This document shows positions 14,611 to 29,800 of a stretch of 64,000 nt of DNA, one piece after another. The position numbers were made by a program, and so were the translations under genes. Numbering within the stretch: the first letter of the stretch is position 1; every line of letters begins with the position of its first letter. Below the pieces are notes generated by a model. The model saw only the letters and a program-made list of their open reading frames with translations, made no database searches and was not told the DNA's origin. Source of the DNA: Hepsetus odoe (taxonomy: Eukaryota > Chordata > Actinopteri > Characiformes > Hepsetidae). The stretch lies in NCBI GenBank assembly GCA_017165825.1, contig CM029383.1:13674008-13738007 (forward strand), given 5' to 3'.

Positions 14611-17600
14611 GGGATCCTGTTTTAAATAGTGCCTCAAGTCACATTTCAAATGTACAGTTCTGTAATATGAATTTAATTGTATGTTTTTGAAATTGCAGTT
14701 TTTAGAGAAATGGTTGTCAGGTCTGAGATTTACATCCTGGAAATCAAATTTCCTGTTTAACATTTGCACATGCCTTCCTCTGTACAGAGAAGTACTTTGA
14801 CATGAAGAAGGCTCAATGTAAAGAGGGACTCGACATTTATAAGAAATTCCTCACTCGAATGACAAGAATCTCTGAGTTCCTCAAAGTTGCTGAGGTGAGT
14901 CCGCCTGCCTTTCTGCCTAGTCTGACCTCTGTCTTGCCTTATATAACACATTAACCTTCCTTGCGGTACATTGGTGTTCTTTTCTTCCCCTCCATAAAAA
15001 AAAAATGTCGGCAATACTATATTGTGGAAAAATTTTGTTGTAATTACAAGTGGTGCTTTAGTCCTGCTTGATTTTGTGCAGAAACTTTGCTCTCAATTTT
15101 TATAGCTTTTCAAGTGCAACTTACCGGTTGTCTGGAAAAGTGCATACCAGAATATTATGAAAATATCGAAGTATTATGTTAAAATATTTTTGTCATATCA
15201 GTCATGATAAAGTGATGTTCATTCTCTCTCTCAGAACATGAGAACTGGACCACAGCAAGCCTTTCAAAGTTTTTTGTTCCATGACAGCTGACAGCTTTTC
15301 TTTATTTTGCTGGTACACATACAGTGCTATTTAGTTGTGTGCTGATTGTGAAAATTATCGTTTTCTTTCTTTTGTCCCCACACAGCAAGTGGGTATTGAT
15401 CGTGGCGACATTCCAGACTTGTCTCAGGTAAGATCCATAATTCAGAGACCCACTCTTGCTTCTCTTCTCTAAGCTTAGTGATACTGACCTGGTTCTGCTG
15501 CCTGTGGGCTTTGACTGCAGTCTGACCTCTTTCACCTCCCCTTGCTCTCGCTGCCTCATGCCAAACACACAGCCCTGTTCCACTGATTCATGCCTGGTAG
15601 CTAGAGTCTTAGTGTATAAATAACTATAGTATGCTACAGTAGACTTTGAGAAACTATTTCTGCTGAAAATAGTTTTGCAAAGAAATTCCATGTCCCTTCT
15701 ACCCAAGTGTATCTGAAGGAGATTTGCTTATGATTTCTGACACAGTTTGACAGCTATAAAAACCCTATTTAAAAAGTGACTATTTGCCATTGTCAAATAC
15801 AGCACAGCACACAGTGAACCACAACAAAATGCAGGCACTGCTGTTCACCCATACATGGTGCAGCAGGGGGCAGCTATTTAAAGCAACCTACTGGTCTGGG
15901 ATTTGAACCCACAACTGTTATTTGGGCCTTATGGCAAACACTGTATTGTACTAAAGGTTGGCTAGCTTCAACAGTAACAACCAGTTGAACCTGAACTTCT
16001 TTTAAGTCTGTTAATATCTTGCAAGATCAGAAACCACTGAAGTCTATTAGTTTACTGTTGGGAAATAACCTTCTGTTACCTGTTAGCTATGTTTAGCCTT
16101 GTAGATTAAATTCAAAGCTTAAGAAGCAAACTAGTCTAATTTTTAGTTCCCCCCCTCCCCCCAACCACTATTGCAATAACATACACCCCTCCGATCCTAC
16201 TACAGATCAACTCTGCCATATCCCAGTGCCCCCAGCGCCCCTGCATGTTGCTGATGGGTAAAATCCCATGGGCTGCTTGCTTTTTCTCTTTCGCACCAAT
16301 GCTCTGAACATACAGCCATAAAGGTGATATACCCCACCCCCCAAAGAAACTTTTTGTACTTTTGCTGATCAGCCTATGAAATCTTGTACCTATTAAATCT
16401 CAAGCCACACATTCCTTGTAATCCTTAATGCAAGGAGGAAAATCTCAGAGAACATGAGTAGGGCCCTTTACTCCATTTAGTTTGGCTGCTAGCATTCACA
16501 TCAAAAGATCTTTCAACCCATAAGCTTTCTGCCCACATTCTTGTAAAATAAATGTGTTTTAGGTCAACAGTTGAAGTGCAAGAAACTTCTATTAACTTAT
16601 TGTACATTATATTAAAGAAATAAGGATAGTAAAAGGGAATTGCATGGTACACCTTTCTTTGTGAACATGAATATTCAACCCGTACGTTAAAATATGGAAA
16701 CATAACAGAGGGTCTTCAAACTTCAGTAACAGCCAAACATTTAGAAGCACTGATAACTTTCTTTACCAAAAGATTACTTTTGTTAGTTGTCAGTCTGCAA
16801 GTCCCTTCTTAAATGGTCTGAAAACACACCTTTCACACTACCACCTTTATATTCTGTATCTTTCCCTATCTCTCTGTTTTCAGTTTACAGTTTGTGTAAG
16901 TATCTACATCTCCCTCTGTTTTTCTCTGTTAGATGGTAGCTGGTTTCCTTTGTGGTGCTGTTAGTGTTTCGCATGTTCGCTGTGGCGCGTGTGTGTGCAT
17001 GTATGTGTGCGTGTGTGTGTTTGTGTGTACCAGTATAATAGTGTAGTTTTCCCTCTCCAGGCCCCCAGTAGTCTCCTGGATGCCTTGGAGCAGCACTTGG
17101 CTTCACTAGAGGGGAAAAAGGTGAAGGACTCAACGGCAGCAAGCAGGTACAGTGATCCACGAGTTTTCAGCCAGGCTGTTGTGCACAAAATTTAGCAAGT
17201 ATGTGAGATTTTCTGAATCTGTCTGTTAGTGTGTTTTTGGTTTGAAAGGGGCTTGCTGCGAGAGCTTTCAGCCTTGCAATTGAGGTAAATTTTGTTGAAC
17301 CGCTAATGTGAATTCAAATGTTGAATGTACCTGCTTGCCTGTCACACTCCCAACAGCCCTTAATATGTTTAATATTTGTTTAAGAATTTAGTCGTGTCTG
17401 CCTTTCTTTTAGAAATTAAGAAAATATTTGATCTTATCAAAACTGTTTTTTTTTCCCCCCACTCTGTTTTGCTTAGCTCTGTGTTCTGTATAAAATGTTT
17501 CTACAATGCACCAACTGTATGTGCACATGACCACTTTTGCACTGTTTGATAACACTAAAACTATAAAACTTCACAATTCACTCTAGACTCATGTATTGGT

Positions 17601-20600
17601 GAGTTATCAGTTGTATTTCATACTAATTTATTAAGATTTATAAATACTTTTACAGTCCAATTAGCATAAGCTTCCTTTCTGACAAAACTCAAATGATTGT
17701 TGAGAAACCATAAAATATTGCTTTGTTAACTTCAGAAATTGGTCCGAAGCCAGGGGTCAAAGTGCGTTTCTGTGAAGGGAAGCAGTTAAAACATTTGCAT
17801 GTGTGCACTGCAGGACTTGGGACGTCAACCTTTATCAACACAGTAAATAGTGATTTGTTTACGGCCTCATTTCTCATTCTCTCTGTCTTTCTCTGTCCTT
17901 TCATCTCTCATAGGGCCAGTACACTATCCAATGCTGTGTCCTCTCTAGCAAACACAGGCATATCTTTCACCAAAGTGGATGAGAGGGAAAAGCAGGCAGC
18001 CCTTGAGGAGGAACAGGCTCGTTTAAAAGCACTTAAGGTGTGTAATGGCCCTTTACCTTCAGTGTTTGATTAACTGGCTTAAGGGACATTGGGTTTTTTG
18101 TGTTAACGTTTTTATTTATCCCATTTTCTTCTAATTTTGAAGGACCTTGGGCAAAGCCCAAGTTACAACATGTTTCCAGTGGCTTTTAAACAAATAATAA
18201 TAAATAACTTGCCCCATAGATGGTTAGTCTTTTTTGTTTTTGTTTGTTTTTAACACAGTTTGTGAAGTTAATTTGTTAAAAAAGAGTTATGTTAAACAAA
18301 TTCAACAAGGTTACTATTGAGGGGTTTGCTAAATATATACAGTTGTCTAAAGCTTTAATGGAGCTTCAGTGGCAATGACCGGTAATGGGAGAGAGTTAGC
18401 TTAAATGATGGAAGGAAGATTGATTTATGTTTTGTGTGCCAGAGACTAGATGGAAGGGTAATATGGTATATTGGACATGGGTTTAAGTTCTTTTTACAAT
18501 GGTGTGTATGGCAGGAGAAATTGAGTAGGTGTTATCCTGAAAGAAGAGTATGTGAAGAGTGTTTTGGAGATGAAGAGTGATGAATTAGAAGCTGGAGTCT
18601 GCAGTAGGAGTGACCGATACATAGAGTTGGGATTATGTCAAGGATCAGTGCTGAGCTCGTTCTTGTTTCCAGTGGCGATGGACAGGTTGACAGACCAGAT
18701 ACAGGATGATGGCTTTGGTGTGGAGAGATGAGGAGTATATTGGGAGATGAATGTTGAAAATGGAGCTGCCAGGCAAGAGAAAGGCCAAAGAGAGGGTTTA
18801 TGGATGTGGTGAGGGAGGACATGCAGGCTTTGGTTTGCTGGAGGAAGGTACAGAGTAATAGATGAAATGGAAACAAATGATCCCCTAAGGGGAGCAGGTG
18901 AAAGGAGAAAAAATCTTATACATTTTACCCCCTTTTATTTTGTGCATAGCTCTGCATGCTTGCACACGTTCTTTCCACTAGAGGAAAGAAAGAAGCAAAT
19001 GTAAATATTTAGCTGTAGTAGGTCTTATAGTCAAATGTAAAGGGAAACAAACTGTGCGCCAGACATTGTATTATGGGATTGAGTGAGTCAGGATTTCTTT
19101 TTCCGAAGGAACAGCGTCTGAAGGAACTTTCCAAAAAACCTTCCACGTCCTCCACCACGGCTGCCTCTCCGGTCTCCACGGCAGCCTGCAGCATCAGCAC
19201 TGCCCCAGCCATCGACCTTTTCTCTACGCCAAGCTCCACCAGCAGGTGAGGCAGAAATAATGAAAGGTGGAAATGTAATTAAGCAACGTGCTTTATTTTT
19301 CCTCAGCTGTGCTCCTCTCAGTTCAGTTTTATTTCTAGCTCACTTCATGAGTGTGCATATGAGGTCCCAAAGGTATAGAAAGCATAGTTCAGAATTCTGT
19401 TCTCTCCCAGGTTGTTCTTGAACGTGTAAGAGTAGAAAATCGTAGATTTGCTAACTTATTTCAGATGTTCTTTCATAGCTCAGATCTGAAAAGAATCCTA
19501 CAGCGGTCTTGTGGGTAAAGGTGGGAGGGTCTTTGACCTCAGAACGATACAGTTGAATTCAATTATGTAGTAAACAGGACCTGTTCGTACAAGGGCTGCC
19601 AAAGGTTGGCCCAGAGTGTGAACCCTAACCCCACCTCCCTCATCCACTGAGAGTGTATTTTTACATTTTGTATTATACCTATAATTCATAATATAATTAA
19701 ATAAGTCTTTCATTAATTAATTAATATTAAACTAGTTTTTAATCCTAGTCTAGGATTTTTCCAACAAAACAGCAATGTCATTTTATTAAAGCTGTCAAGG
19801 ATTAGTCTCTAGCACAAAGATTAGCAAAAGATTGATTTTTGAATCTCACATGTTGCAAGGTGGTGTTTGTGACACTGTCCATTAAGCCCCACAGATTTTC
19901 TGAGGAATTTCTAGGCCAAGTCAACATCTTGATCCCCTATTTTTCAAACCATTTCTGAACCATTTTTGCAGTGTAGCAGGGTACATTATCCTAGTAAATA
20001 GGCCCCCTCTGCCATGGTCTACAGCAATGTATAGGTTAGTGATGGGTCTCACCACATGAATGACAGGATCTGAAGTTTCCAAGTGGACAATTGCCAAGCG
20101 TTATACTGCCTTCACTGGCATGCCGCCTTATGCTCAGTGCATCCTGGTGCTTCCTTCCTGGATAGTATATCATTTAAATATTAATTTATTACCTAGCAGA
20201 ATTGGCACTTCATTAGCTCTCTACATGACTGATTTTGTTCTAATCTCTGCCTGGAGAAGTGCTTTATGCTTCAACAAGAACAAGATTTTTATTTTTATGA
20301 TTTGTTATTGCTACTTTTGACTACATCTGTAACATGCTTGTAGAAGTGGATAAGTATGAATGACCAATTTTTGTAAATGTAAGTGCCATTGCTGAGCTGA
20401 GTATTCAAGGTCTCCTTTTAAAGAAGTGGCATTCACAATGCATTGCTGATGGCACCGTGCATCAATGTGCTGAATTTTTTTTTTTTATATGTACCCCTAC
20501 TTTTTGACCTTTCTTCCACTATACAGTAGGATGCCTTGCATTTACAGCCCACTGAGCCACGTTAAGTCCATGTGCTGATGAAGCCAAGGGATTTGGGACC

Positions 20601-23600
20601 TCAATTAAACAATTCAGATAAGTTGTTGAGAGGACAAAATGGTTGCAGAGTTTTCAGCGTGGGAGGGATTCGAGCACTTGCCATACTCCTGAGTAATAGA
20701 CATAAAAACTTTTTAAGTAGTTATTTAAACCATCCATGTCTGAACATATTAAAGGTAACACTCTAACCCTCTAATGTCTTGAAAAGAGTTGGCAGGTTGA
20801 CTGGAGATGCTAGTCTATACACCAGAGGCTGTGGCTTTGCTTACTGGCCAAGTTTGCCTTTGTATGTATGTGTAAGGAATTCTTGGCCTTCAGAGTAGAT
20901 TTTTCAAGAGGCATTAATTGTGTGTTTTTTACTCCAGTACTTCAAAGGTGCCGAGTGATCTTCTTGACCTGCAGCCAGCGTTCCAGTCTTCTTTGACGCT
21001 CCCCACTGCTCTGCCTGTTGCCAGCACATGGGGAGGTGAGTGGTGCACCTGACTGCACTATCCAACTCGCTGTGTTCTTACCTGCAAGTAGATCTTGTTT
21101 TGTCTCTTCTTTACATATTTTGACCCAAAGATAACATGAAAATGAGACTTTATATAAATATTTATATGTGCCTTGTAGACATTGCTGAATCAGAAAAAGT
21201 TCTGTAAAAATGTGTTTTAATACTGAGAAAACTGGAACATATTTCATGGACCTAGTTGATTTTTAGAGTTCACTAACTGCAGTTTATTTAAAAAAAAAAA
21301 AAAAAAAACAATCTTTTTTTTTTGTCAGTATTCTTGGCCTTTTTGTGTAAATGGTTAGTATGATTTGAATTTTGTTTTGTATTGAGGTTTGCACAGATTT
21401 GACTTCTGTGCAAAATCCATAAACAACTTTGCTGATGCAAATATTTCAGGTTTTTTTTCTATTGTAATTTTGAGAACTTCTCAATGCATAATTTTGCTTG
21501 AGGCAGCCTCAGGGTTAATGTTTAATTAGCATCCTTTTTTGGGGTATTTTAGGCAACTTTTTTTTTTAGGGATTCTGACTGCTTAAGTAATGTGCTTGCA
21601 TATTCTCGGACCTTCCCGCAAACGATTTTGCGCTCTCTGAAGCCTGGTACACTACAATAATTTATAATTTCTGTATTTTTATTTTGCGTGTGTAGAAAAT
21701 GCTTATAAACGTGTTTTTATTATTATTCTTTTATTTTCTTTTTCTCTTCATTCACTTTAGTAAATGTGTAATTTCTGTTATTTTGCCTAAGATATTTCAG
21801 GGTCATCTTTTGTCAACTTACTTTTTGTTCTTACTTTCTTTAAGAGCTTCTCAGTCAAGGTAAGCTTTGGGGGGAAAAGTCCCAATATGTTGTTACAGTT
21901 TAAGGGTTTAATGGCCATTTTATTCCTTCATTATGATTTCTTTCCTAAAATAGGTTTACTGTACCCCATGTAAGAAAATGGGCCAGTTTTCTGGACATGG
22001 ATTGAGATTAGTCCTGAAGGGCTGTCAACTACCATTAGAAATTTTAGCACTAATTTGGGTTGGGAAAAGCTTGCCTAATTTGATACAAATGCAATTGACA
22101 CGTATTATAAATCTGAAATAAAAATCACTTTGTTCTGTTTTCTGAGAACAGGTTAAACCTGACCCTGATCAAAGTTGAGGCTTGCTCTGAATCTGCTCGC
22201 TTTGTTGTGACCACTCCATGTCCGTGCATCTGTATCTGCATGCTAATTCTGGGGTCTCTAAGATTTCCTTCTGTTGTCTTGTTTTCTTTTTGTTTGTGAC
22301 TGTATAGATCCTTTCAATTCTTCAGACACTGTTGACGACTCCATTCCATACTTAAATCCTTTCCTTACCAATCCTGTTGAAGCTGCTCATCCGCCTCTCA
22401 TGTCTTCAGATGCTGTTAGTTTTTCTAGGACACCAAGTCATGAAATGTTTGGTGGTAAACAACTTTTCTTTTGTTATTGAGCAAGGCATTTGTTTCAGTT
22501 GTTTGTTCATTTTTGCCTTGCTGTTTTACTATACTTTATTTCCAGTATATGCATGTTTCACTGCATCTAGTTTTCAGCCCATTTAAAATCCTAAACTAGA
22601 TTAACTGCATCTCAAGTCTAAAAAAAAAAAAAAAAAGAGAGAGAGAGAGGAGCATGGCCAAAGCCAGTGCCATTGTTTATTGTTATCAGAGGGGAACAAG
22701 CATTGTGTAAACTGAGACAGATGATTTGTGTGTGTGTGTGTATCTGTAATGTAGAAGCTGTTGTGATTTACTTAAATCCAACTTGGTTTTTCAGTGCAGA
22801 GACATCATTGAGGCCATTTGCTGCTTGCATAGAACTTTTTAAGTATTTATCCTTAGTCACATGTGTACAATTAAAGCTATAGATTTGAACTTGGTCATTA
22901 AAGTTCTTAAACGTATTATTTGAGTAATATTTTACACTTAAATAAGCTAAAAGGCAAACTTGGTCAGCATGAACTTAAGACATTTTATGCAAGTGACCAG
23001 AGTGTCTGCACTTTTATCCTTCTTTGACACTTCCCCTGATGTGATTTGTAGAGTAGCCGAGGACAGCTGTATAGCCCATGCGCTGTTTGTCAGGCATATA
23101 GTTCATGATGGTCTTGTTAATTGCATGATGACTTAAGATGGGCCTGACCAATATCAGTTAGTTCATTAAAGTCATCGCAGTGTTAAGGTTCCTTAGATTC
23201 ATTCTGATCCAAGACTGCCATTATATACATCCTGTTTTTAAATGATGTAATGCCATAGCCTTTTGTGCAAATACTCACCTTTGAGGGACCACACCCCATG
23301 GCATAAACATACCAAGGCAGGTATAAGATTTTGAAATTAATTTGACATCAGTTGGTTAGTTTCAAAGTGACTTTGCTTCTGTAAAATGATGGAGAAAGAG
23401 TCAAAGCATTGATGTCTAGTCAAGAGTTCACCTTTTAAGAAATTTGATGACTAAAAACAATTCATTAAAAGCTTACAGTGAACTGTCGCAGCAATACTTA
23501 AATATTGCAGCCTTTAAACAGTAGTCCATATTCAGTCTGGTATCGTTTATCTGAATTAGTTTTCTCTAAATTTGGGAACCACCAATGTTTCTATATTGGT

Positions 23601-26600
23601 CAGGCCAGCTGTGTCCTTATTCTTTAGGCTTTGCTTAATTTGTATTTAAAGTTATTAAGGCGTAAGTGCTATGCTTTTGGTGTTCAATTACTAAGGAGCT
23701 CTATTTGCCTTCACTAAAGCCTGCAAGATTTTCCCTTGTTCCCAAGTATGAAATTTTTTATTTTTTGGTTCTCCAGATCATTACAATCCATTTCTTGATT
23801 CAAGCTCTTCTGTTGCCTGCACTCTCGAGCCCTCTGCTCGGATAGAGGGCTTTCTTTCAGGTACAGACGCCTGCACGTGACTGTTTTCTGGGCTCAGAAA
23901 ACACAGCTCCATGCTGCAGGGTCTTGTGTGTGCTTTTGCTGTTTCCTGCAGGCTTTCAGCCTCATACTAACACTCCTGATGAATTTTGCTTTTTAGTTCC
24001 CACTGTTTTTCTCAATAGCTTTTATTTGTTGCTATTTTTCCAGCTTAAATTTTTTTTTTTTTTCCTCTATAGTTGAACTGCTAGATACAGTTCTAGCCTA
24101 GCCTTGCTTTGTGTCTGACATTGCCTCTGAAAAAAGAAATGTGTGAATGTTGCACTGTTTGCACTCCACAGTCAAATAACACTGAAAGTGGATGGGAAAG
24201 AGCTATTACAAGGAATGGGATGCTCTCCTCATAAACATTTGTGGGATGTTTTGTTTCCTTTACAGCCAAAATGGCTGTAAAACAGCTGAATTCATTTTTG
24301 GGCCTGTCTTTATTCACCATTTCATTCACCAGTGTAACGTTTAATCACTTCCTTTTAACCAGAACCTTACTCTTTGCATGCTTAATGAATACAATTGAAT
24401 ACAATACAAGAGAACTTTATAGACTGAACAGATCTAGTACGTTCACAGAGATCAAATGAAGCACGCTTATACTCCTGCTTTAATTACGTCATTCATTTGC
24501 CATAAAAGTATTGGAAGTAAAGTATTTGTGGTTTAAAAATAAGTAAGAATTTAGAACATAGCATCTAAATTTGCCCAGACAATGATCAAACTGAAATGTT
24601 GCTTAAAAAAAAAAAAACAACTTTCTGTCTGAGACAAGGCAGTGAAGTTTTGGGAAGCCAGACATTTTTGCCTTTGTGTGTTAACATACTAATAGTGGGT
24701 CTCTGGCTTTCCTCCTCTGCTATCCTGTGGCTGTGGCAGACTCGTTCTGTTCTCCGGCCCCCTACTCTAACACTACACTTTTTCACTCTGAACCCTCTGC
24801 TGTAGCTGGACTATTCGGAGGTAGGTGCTGCTTTATGCCTGTTTTCCCCAACCTCTGTTATTGTACTAGTCTCTGGTCTCCACTTAGTCTTTGTTTTCTG
24901 CTACCTCTTCTGGTCTTGTTTTGAATAGTTCAGGGAGAAAAATTGTATAAAGGCGTATGTCTCTGTAAAAGTGTCTTTAAAGAATTTAATTCTTTGGCTA
25001 TTTGAGGGTTTTTTTTTTTTTATTTTTTTTTTTTATTCTCCTACATACATTTTTAAGTGATATCATTTAAAATGTTATGTGCATATTAAGACCTCAGCCT
25101 TTGTTAGTAGACAGTTGGTTCTCCTGTTGCAAGCAGGAAAACTGAGCAAGCGTAAAAACTAGATTGAATATATGCCAAGTAAAAAGGCAAAGGTATGGGA
25201 TGCTCCCATTTAATTAAGGGACACGATGCACAATGAGTCAGTAGGGTGTTTAGCCCTTGAGCCATACCTTCTGATGTGATCAGACAGGAGTGCTCCTGTG
25301 GTGTTATGAAATGTTATGGGAGGAAAGTGTCAACACCGTGTTTTGCACCCTGCTGCATACCAGTCCGAGTGCAAGTGTTACCGTCTGTCCACTATTGAAA
25401 CTGCCTGCACAGCCATATAAGCTTCAGAACTTCAGCAATAAAATAAGGTTGTCTATTTCTGTTTTCTGAGGTGACAGCCCGGTTTGTGTGTGCCATTTAC
25501 TCTGGGAACCGACGGGTCCCTGAATACACTTTAGGAAGAAGACATCTAGGAATGTGAATGAGGCCAGGGAAGGGAGTGATGCTCTGGGCAATATTCTATG
25601 CATCATTTATAGGTTTTCCTGAGATCACCCTTACCCTCACCATGTGCTAGTGTGTTTTTCTGAATGTTTCGTTATTGTTCATTTAAATAATTTTAAAATG
25701 TTTGCTATTTTTAATTGGTTGAACATGCTATTTAGGTAACGGACGTGACTGCTCTAGTTTTGGAAATAATTATTTTGGATTCCAGCAAATTAATGGCTCT
25801 GTTGCATTACTGAACAGAGCAAAGGTGTATGCATGTGTGCTGTAGTTCCTGGAAGTAACTGTTATCTGAAACGCCCCAGGCCAGGCTGGCCCCAACACCT
25901 GGCTTTCTCAGGAAATGAAAGGAGTACAAGTGAATCGATCCATTCATGTTGAGAAAATGACATGGTGCACAATGGCAAATCCCCATTCAATGGCGCATTT
26001 GCCCTGTGGGTCTGAAGTCTAACTAGGCCACTTGTGATGTGCCCTTCTCGTTTTGTCCTTGGCAGGGTTTTCGGCATCTCCTGTCCCCCAGCCCGCCAGC
26101 TCCACCGGCCTTAACGTAGACTTCGACTCTGTGTTTGGCAATAAATCCACTGCTAACAGCACAGACACCACTGGTAAGCAAATGTGACTTCATTTCCCTG
26201 TGAATGCCTAGTTCTATACTGCACCTCCATCTCATGCTCCTGTGATCATTTTGCCACCCAAGAAAGCTGAAGGTTTAGGAGTTAGAACTACATTTATATA
26301 CAGAACAGTTGTGTGATCTAGTTGCCATAATTTTCAATAAAAAGGATGTGGTGTTTGCAATTCATTAGAGTGCCTTTTTTTGCTCATAGCCTACAAAATT
26401 GCTGCAAACCTGCTGCATTTTTCCTCACCCATGCAGTATGGCAGCAGAGCACAGCTTTTGACCCTTTACCATCTCCCATACATTTATTTATCATATTATA
26501 GAAATTTGGAGAACATTTTTAAATGGGCAGATGAACAGTACTATTCTTACAATCAATTTCAGCTAGGTGTGGTTGAAATCAAACATTAAAGCATATACAG

Positions 26601-26853
26601 TACTACCCATAAAACTAGAGTTTAGGTATTTGTAAGGTCATTTAAGCTGGATTTAATCAAAATCAGCATTAACTGTTTGCTTGAAAAGGCATTTCACACA
26701 TGGTTTTGTGATTGATGTGCTAGCATTTTATACTGATCCATTTTCTCTCTGTCTCTCTCTCTCCCTCTGTCTCTCTCTCTGTGTGTCATGGTACCTTTCT
26801 ATGGGCCTTGGCTTTGCATGGCATGCATTGCTTGGGTGAGTTGATGCTCTCAT

Positions 26854-26886
<33 letters not shown>

Positions 26887-29800
26887 CCCACCCCCTCCAC
26901 CAACATTTAAGAAATGCTTGCTTTCTGTCTCACTGGCACACACCCCTGTATACCAATCAGATTAGATGGCACCAGGGTCTTCTGTAGGAAGAAGGCAAGT
27001 TAGTAGAGCCAAAGTAATACTCTGAACAAGGCTAGGTGGCAAACCTTCTTCATGTGGGTGTTGCACCTACCACCTAAACATTGCTGCTACTCAAGTACAC
27101 CACTTCATGGCAAGTGGCCTGTTAAGCACAGTAAAGCATTTTGTCACACTGCAAAAATTGTGCCATGTTCCTCAAACCATTCCTGAACCAAGTTCAAAGT
27201 CATTACTAGGCCTCCAGAGTTGGAAGTGATTGACAAACTTGTCCAGTCATAGAAAGAACTACTTTGTGTCTTGTCAAACCTAAAGCATCAGCTGCCAAAT
27301 AGCACACCTGCAAAGATCTTTTAGAATTGTTAACATGACACATCTTGGCAGTTTTCTCAACCCAAGGGGTCCTCTATATTATTTTTTTTATAATGGTTTT
27401 AATGTTATAAACTGTGGGTAATGTATGTCCTTTTTCTTTTCTTTTCTTTTTTTTTTCCCCCTTTTTGCCCCCATTTCTAAGATGATGTTTTAGGTGGTAT
27501 CCTGAAACCCACAGTAGCCTCTCCAAACCAGGGCTTGCCGCCCAGCACCCAGCAACCTGGCAAACTGGTGTCTGACGATCTAGATTCCTCTCTGGCTAAC
27601 CTTGTGGGGAGTATGTACTTGCTGCTAATGTATTTCACATTGTTCTGTTTATTAGATCTCTGTAAATATCTGTTTTAGATGTCAATATTTTTGAATATTG
27701 CATTCATATATAATATATTTTTTACAGATCTGGGTATTGGAAATGGAACAGCAAAAAAGTAAGCTCAATTGCAAGCAAATTAAATCTTGATTTTTATTTT
27801 AACTGATGCTAATGTGGGCTAATTTTTTTTAATTATGTATATATCTTTTACATACCAAGTGACATCCATTGGAGTCAGCCTGGTGAAAAGAAGTTAACTG
27901 GTGGAACCAATTGGCAACCAAAGACTGCTCCCACCACAACATGGAACCCTGCCACAATGGTGAGAACAGTCATGTTTCTTCAGTTCCTTATAAAGGAATA
28001 TTTAATATTTTAAAGTATTCAAGTAGGTTTTTATTTTCATTTCAACCATATACACAGTACATAGTGAAACAAAACGTTCCTCCAGGACCCTGGTGCTACA
28101 CAAGATGACATCAAACGCGGCATAGAACACAAGACAAGTGCAGGCAGGACTAACACTGCAGACCAGATTACGTAGAACAATCGCAAAGATGGAGGACATT
28201 CATCTGACAAGAGACAGGCAGTATGTGCATGAATATGGGTGGAACAGAGCAGCAGTGTTGTAACTGGTCTGTACAGAGCAGCAGTCTAATGAGCAGCAAG
28301 TGCGGAGTGCAATATGGCACCTGTCTTAGTTGTAACTCACAAAACAAGCCCTCAATGCAGTGAAGAGACAGTCACTAATCCTGTAGTACGCCCTGGAAAT
28401 GTTATTGAGCTACAGTTTTTTTTCATTTGTATCCTTTGTATCCTAACTGTCTTATTGCATTGTGTAATTGTTTTCATCGGGGGAAATAACAGAATGGCAT
28501 GCATTTCCCACAATACGTAAGTCAAATGGTTGAACCGTTCTGATAGCATGAGTTTATTAACCTCACGGCTCCTTCTTTGGTCACACTGTAAATGTGTGAG
28601 TGAGAGAGCGAGAGAGAATACTGTATATGTGAATGCTTGTATCTGGATGTGCACACAGTGACCAGAGTCACACTGAAGTCCCTGTGCTCATTGTGACCAG
28701 CTGATCTAACCAAAGGCTTCCACAGCATGACTTACTGCTTCCTGTATTATCTTTTGTGATGGTTTTTCCTCTGAAACTCTTCTTAATGTACTACTTTCAT
28801 ATGACTTCTGATAATTTGACTGAGAGGTTAAGTTGGTTATATTTATTTTCCCTTCAATTGAGTCGATTAATAATACGTGGGGGGTGGTAACATGCAAAAT
28901 TTCTAGGGATAATTTTGGAGCTGGCATTAATCCCTTTAAAGGCAATATACTTCAGTTGCCAAAAGAACTGCTGTCTACCACACAAACTTGAAAAGATCTC
29001 TGGTGACATCTCTGTACGTTGTTCAGTATCGCTAGAGGTGCAAAAGACTTTTGAGGGGACTGGAAGCAGAGAGATCATGGCATCAGACCGAGAACAGATA
29101 AACAGTTTGCCATGGAAATACAACACTGTTCCATGCAGTAACACAGGAAGCCCATATTACATGGACAAATCTTAGTCAGCAGGAGGTCTCGTGAACAATG
29201 AAACACAAAAATATTTGCTATCAATCATAACAGTTCATCAAATTACCTCCTTTAAATTCAGTATGTTGAGGCCAACCCCCCGAATACACTGCTGGCTTTA
29301 AAGGAATACTCCTGTCAGAGTTCTTTTCTATCGCTAGATATCACACACGTCACACTTCTTCTTTTTTAATTCTGAGACTTAATTTCAGTACCAAGAATTA
29401 AGCTGGTATCATCAGAATAAAGTTTGCAGAGCTCACAGTATTTAACTGGATTCCTTTTCTGTGCAAGCTGCATGTGGATCCTTTTAGCAAAAATGCACAA
29501 AATTCAAGTGGAAAATATTTGACAAAAAGGTACAGTATGTGGTTTAGTCAGTACCTGAAAAGTGGCCAATTTCTGCAGACTGATTCTGCTGTGAAAATAA
29601 GAGAGCACATGAACAGAAATGGGAAGACTGGACACGACTTTAACACTTACGGTCTTTATTGCAAGTGTTTTTCGAGTTCTGTTTTTTTCCTTTTAGGCTG
29701 AGGGGAAATTCTGTCATTTGCATATGGAAATTAACCTTGCCGTACTTTCACAATAGAAAGCATTATAGCGTTCTCCTCTACTTTAGGCAAATTGATACAG

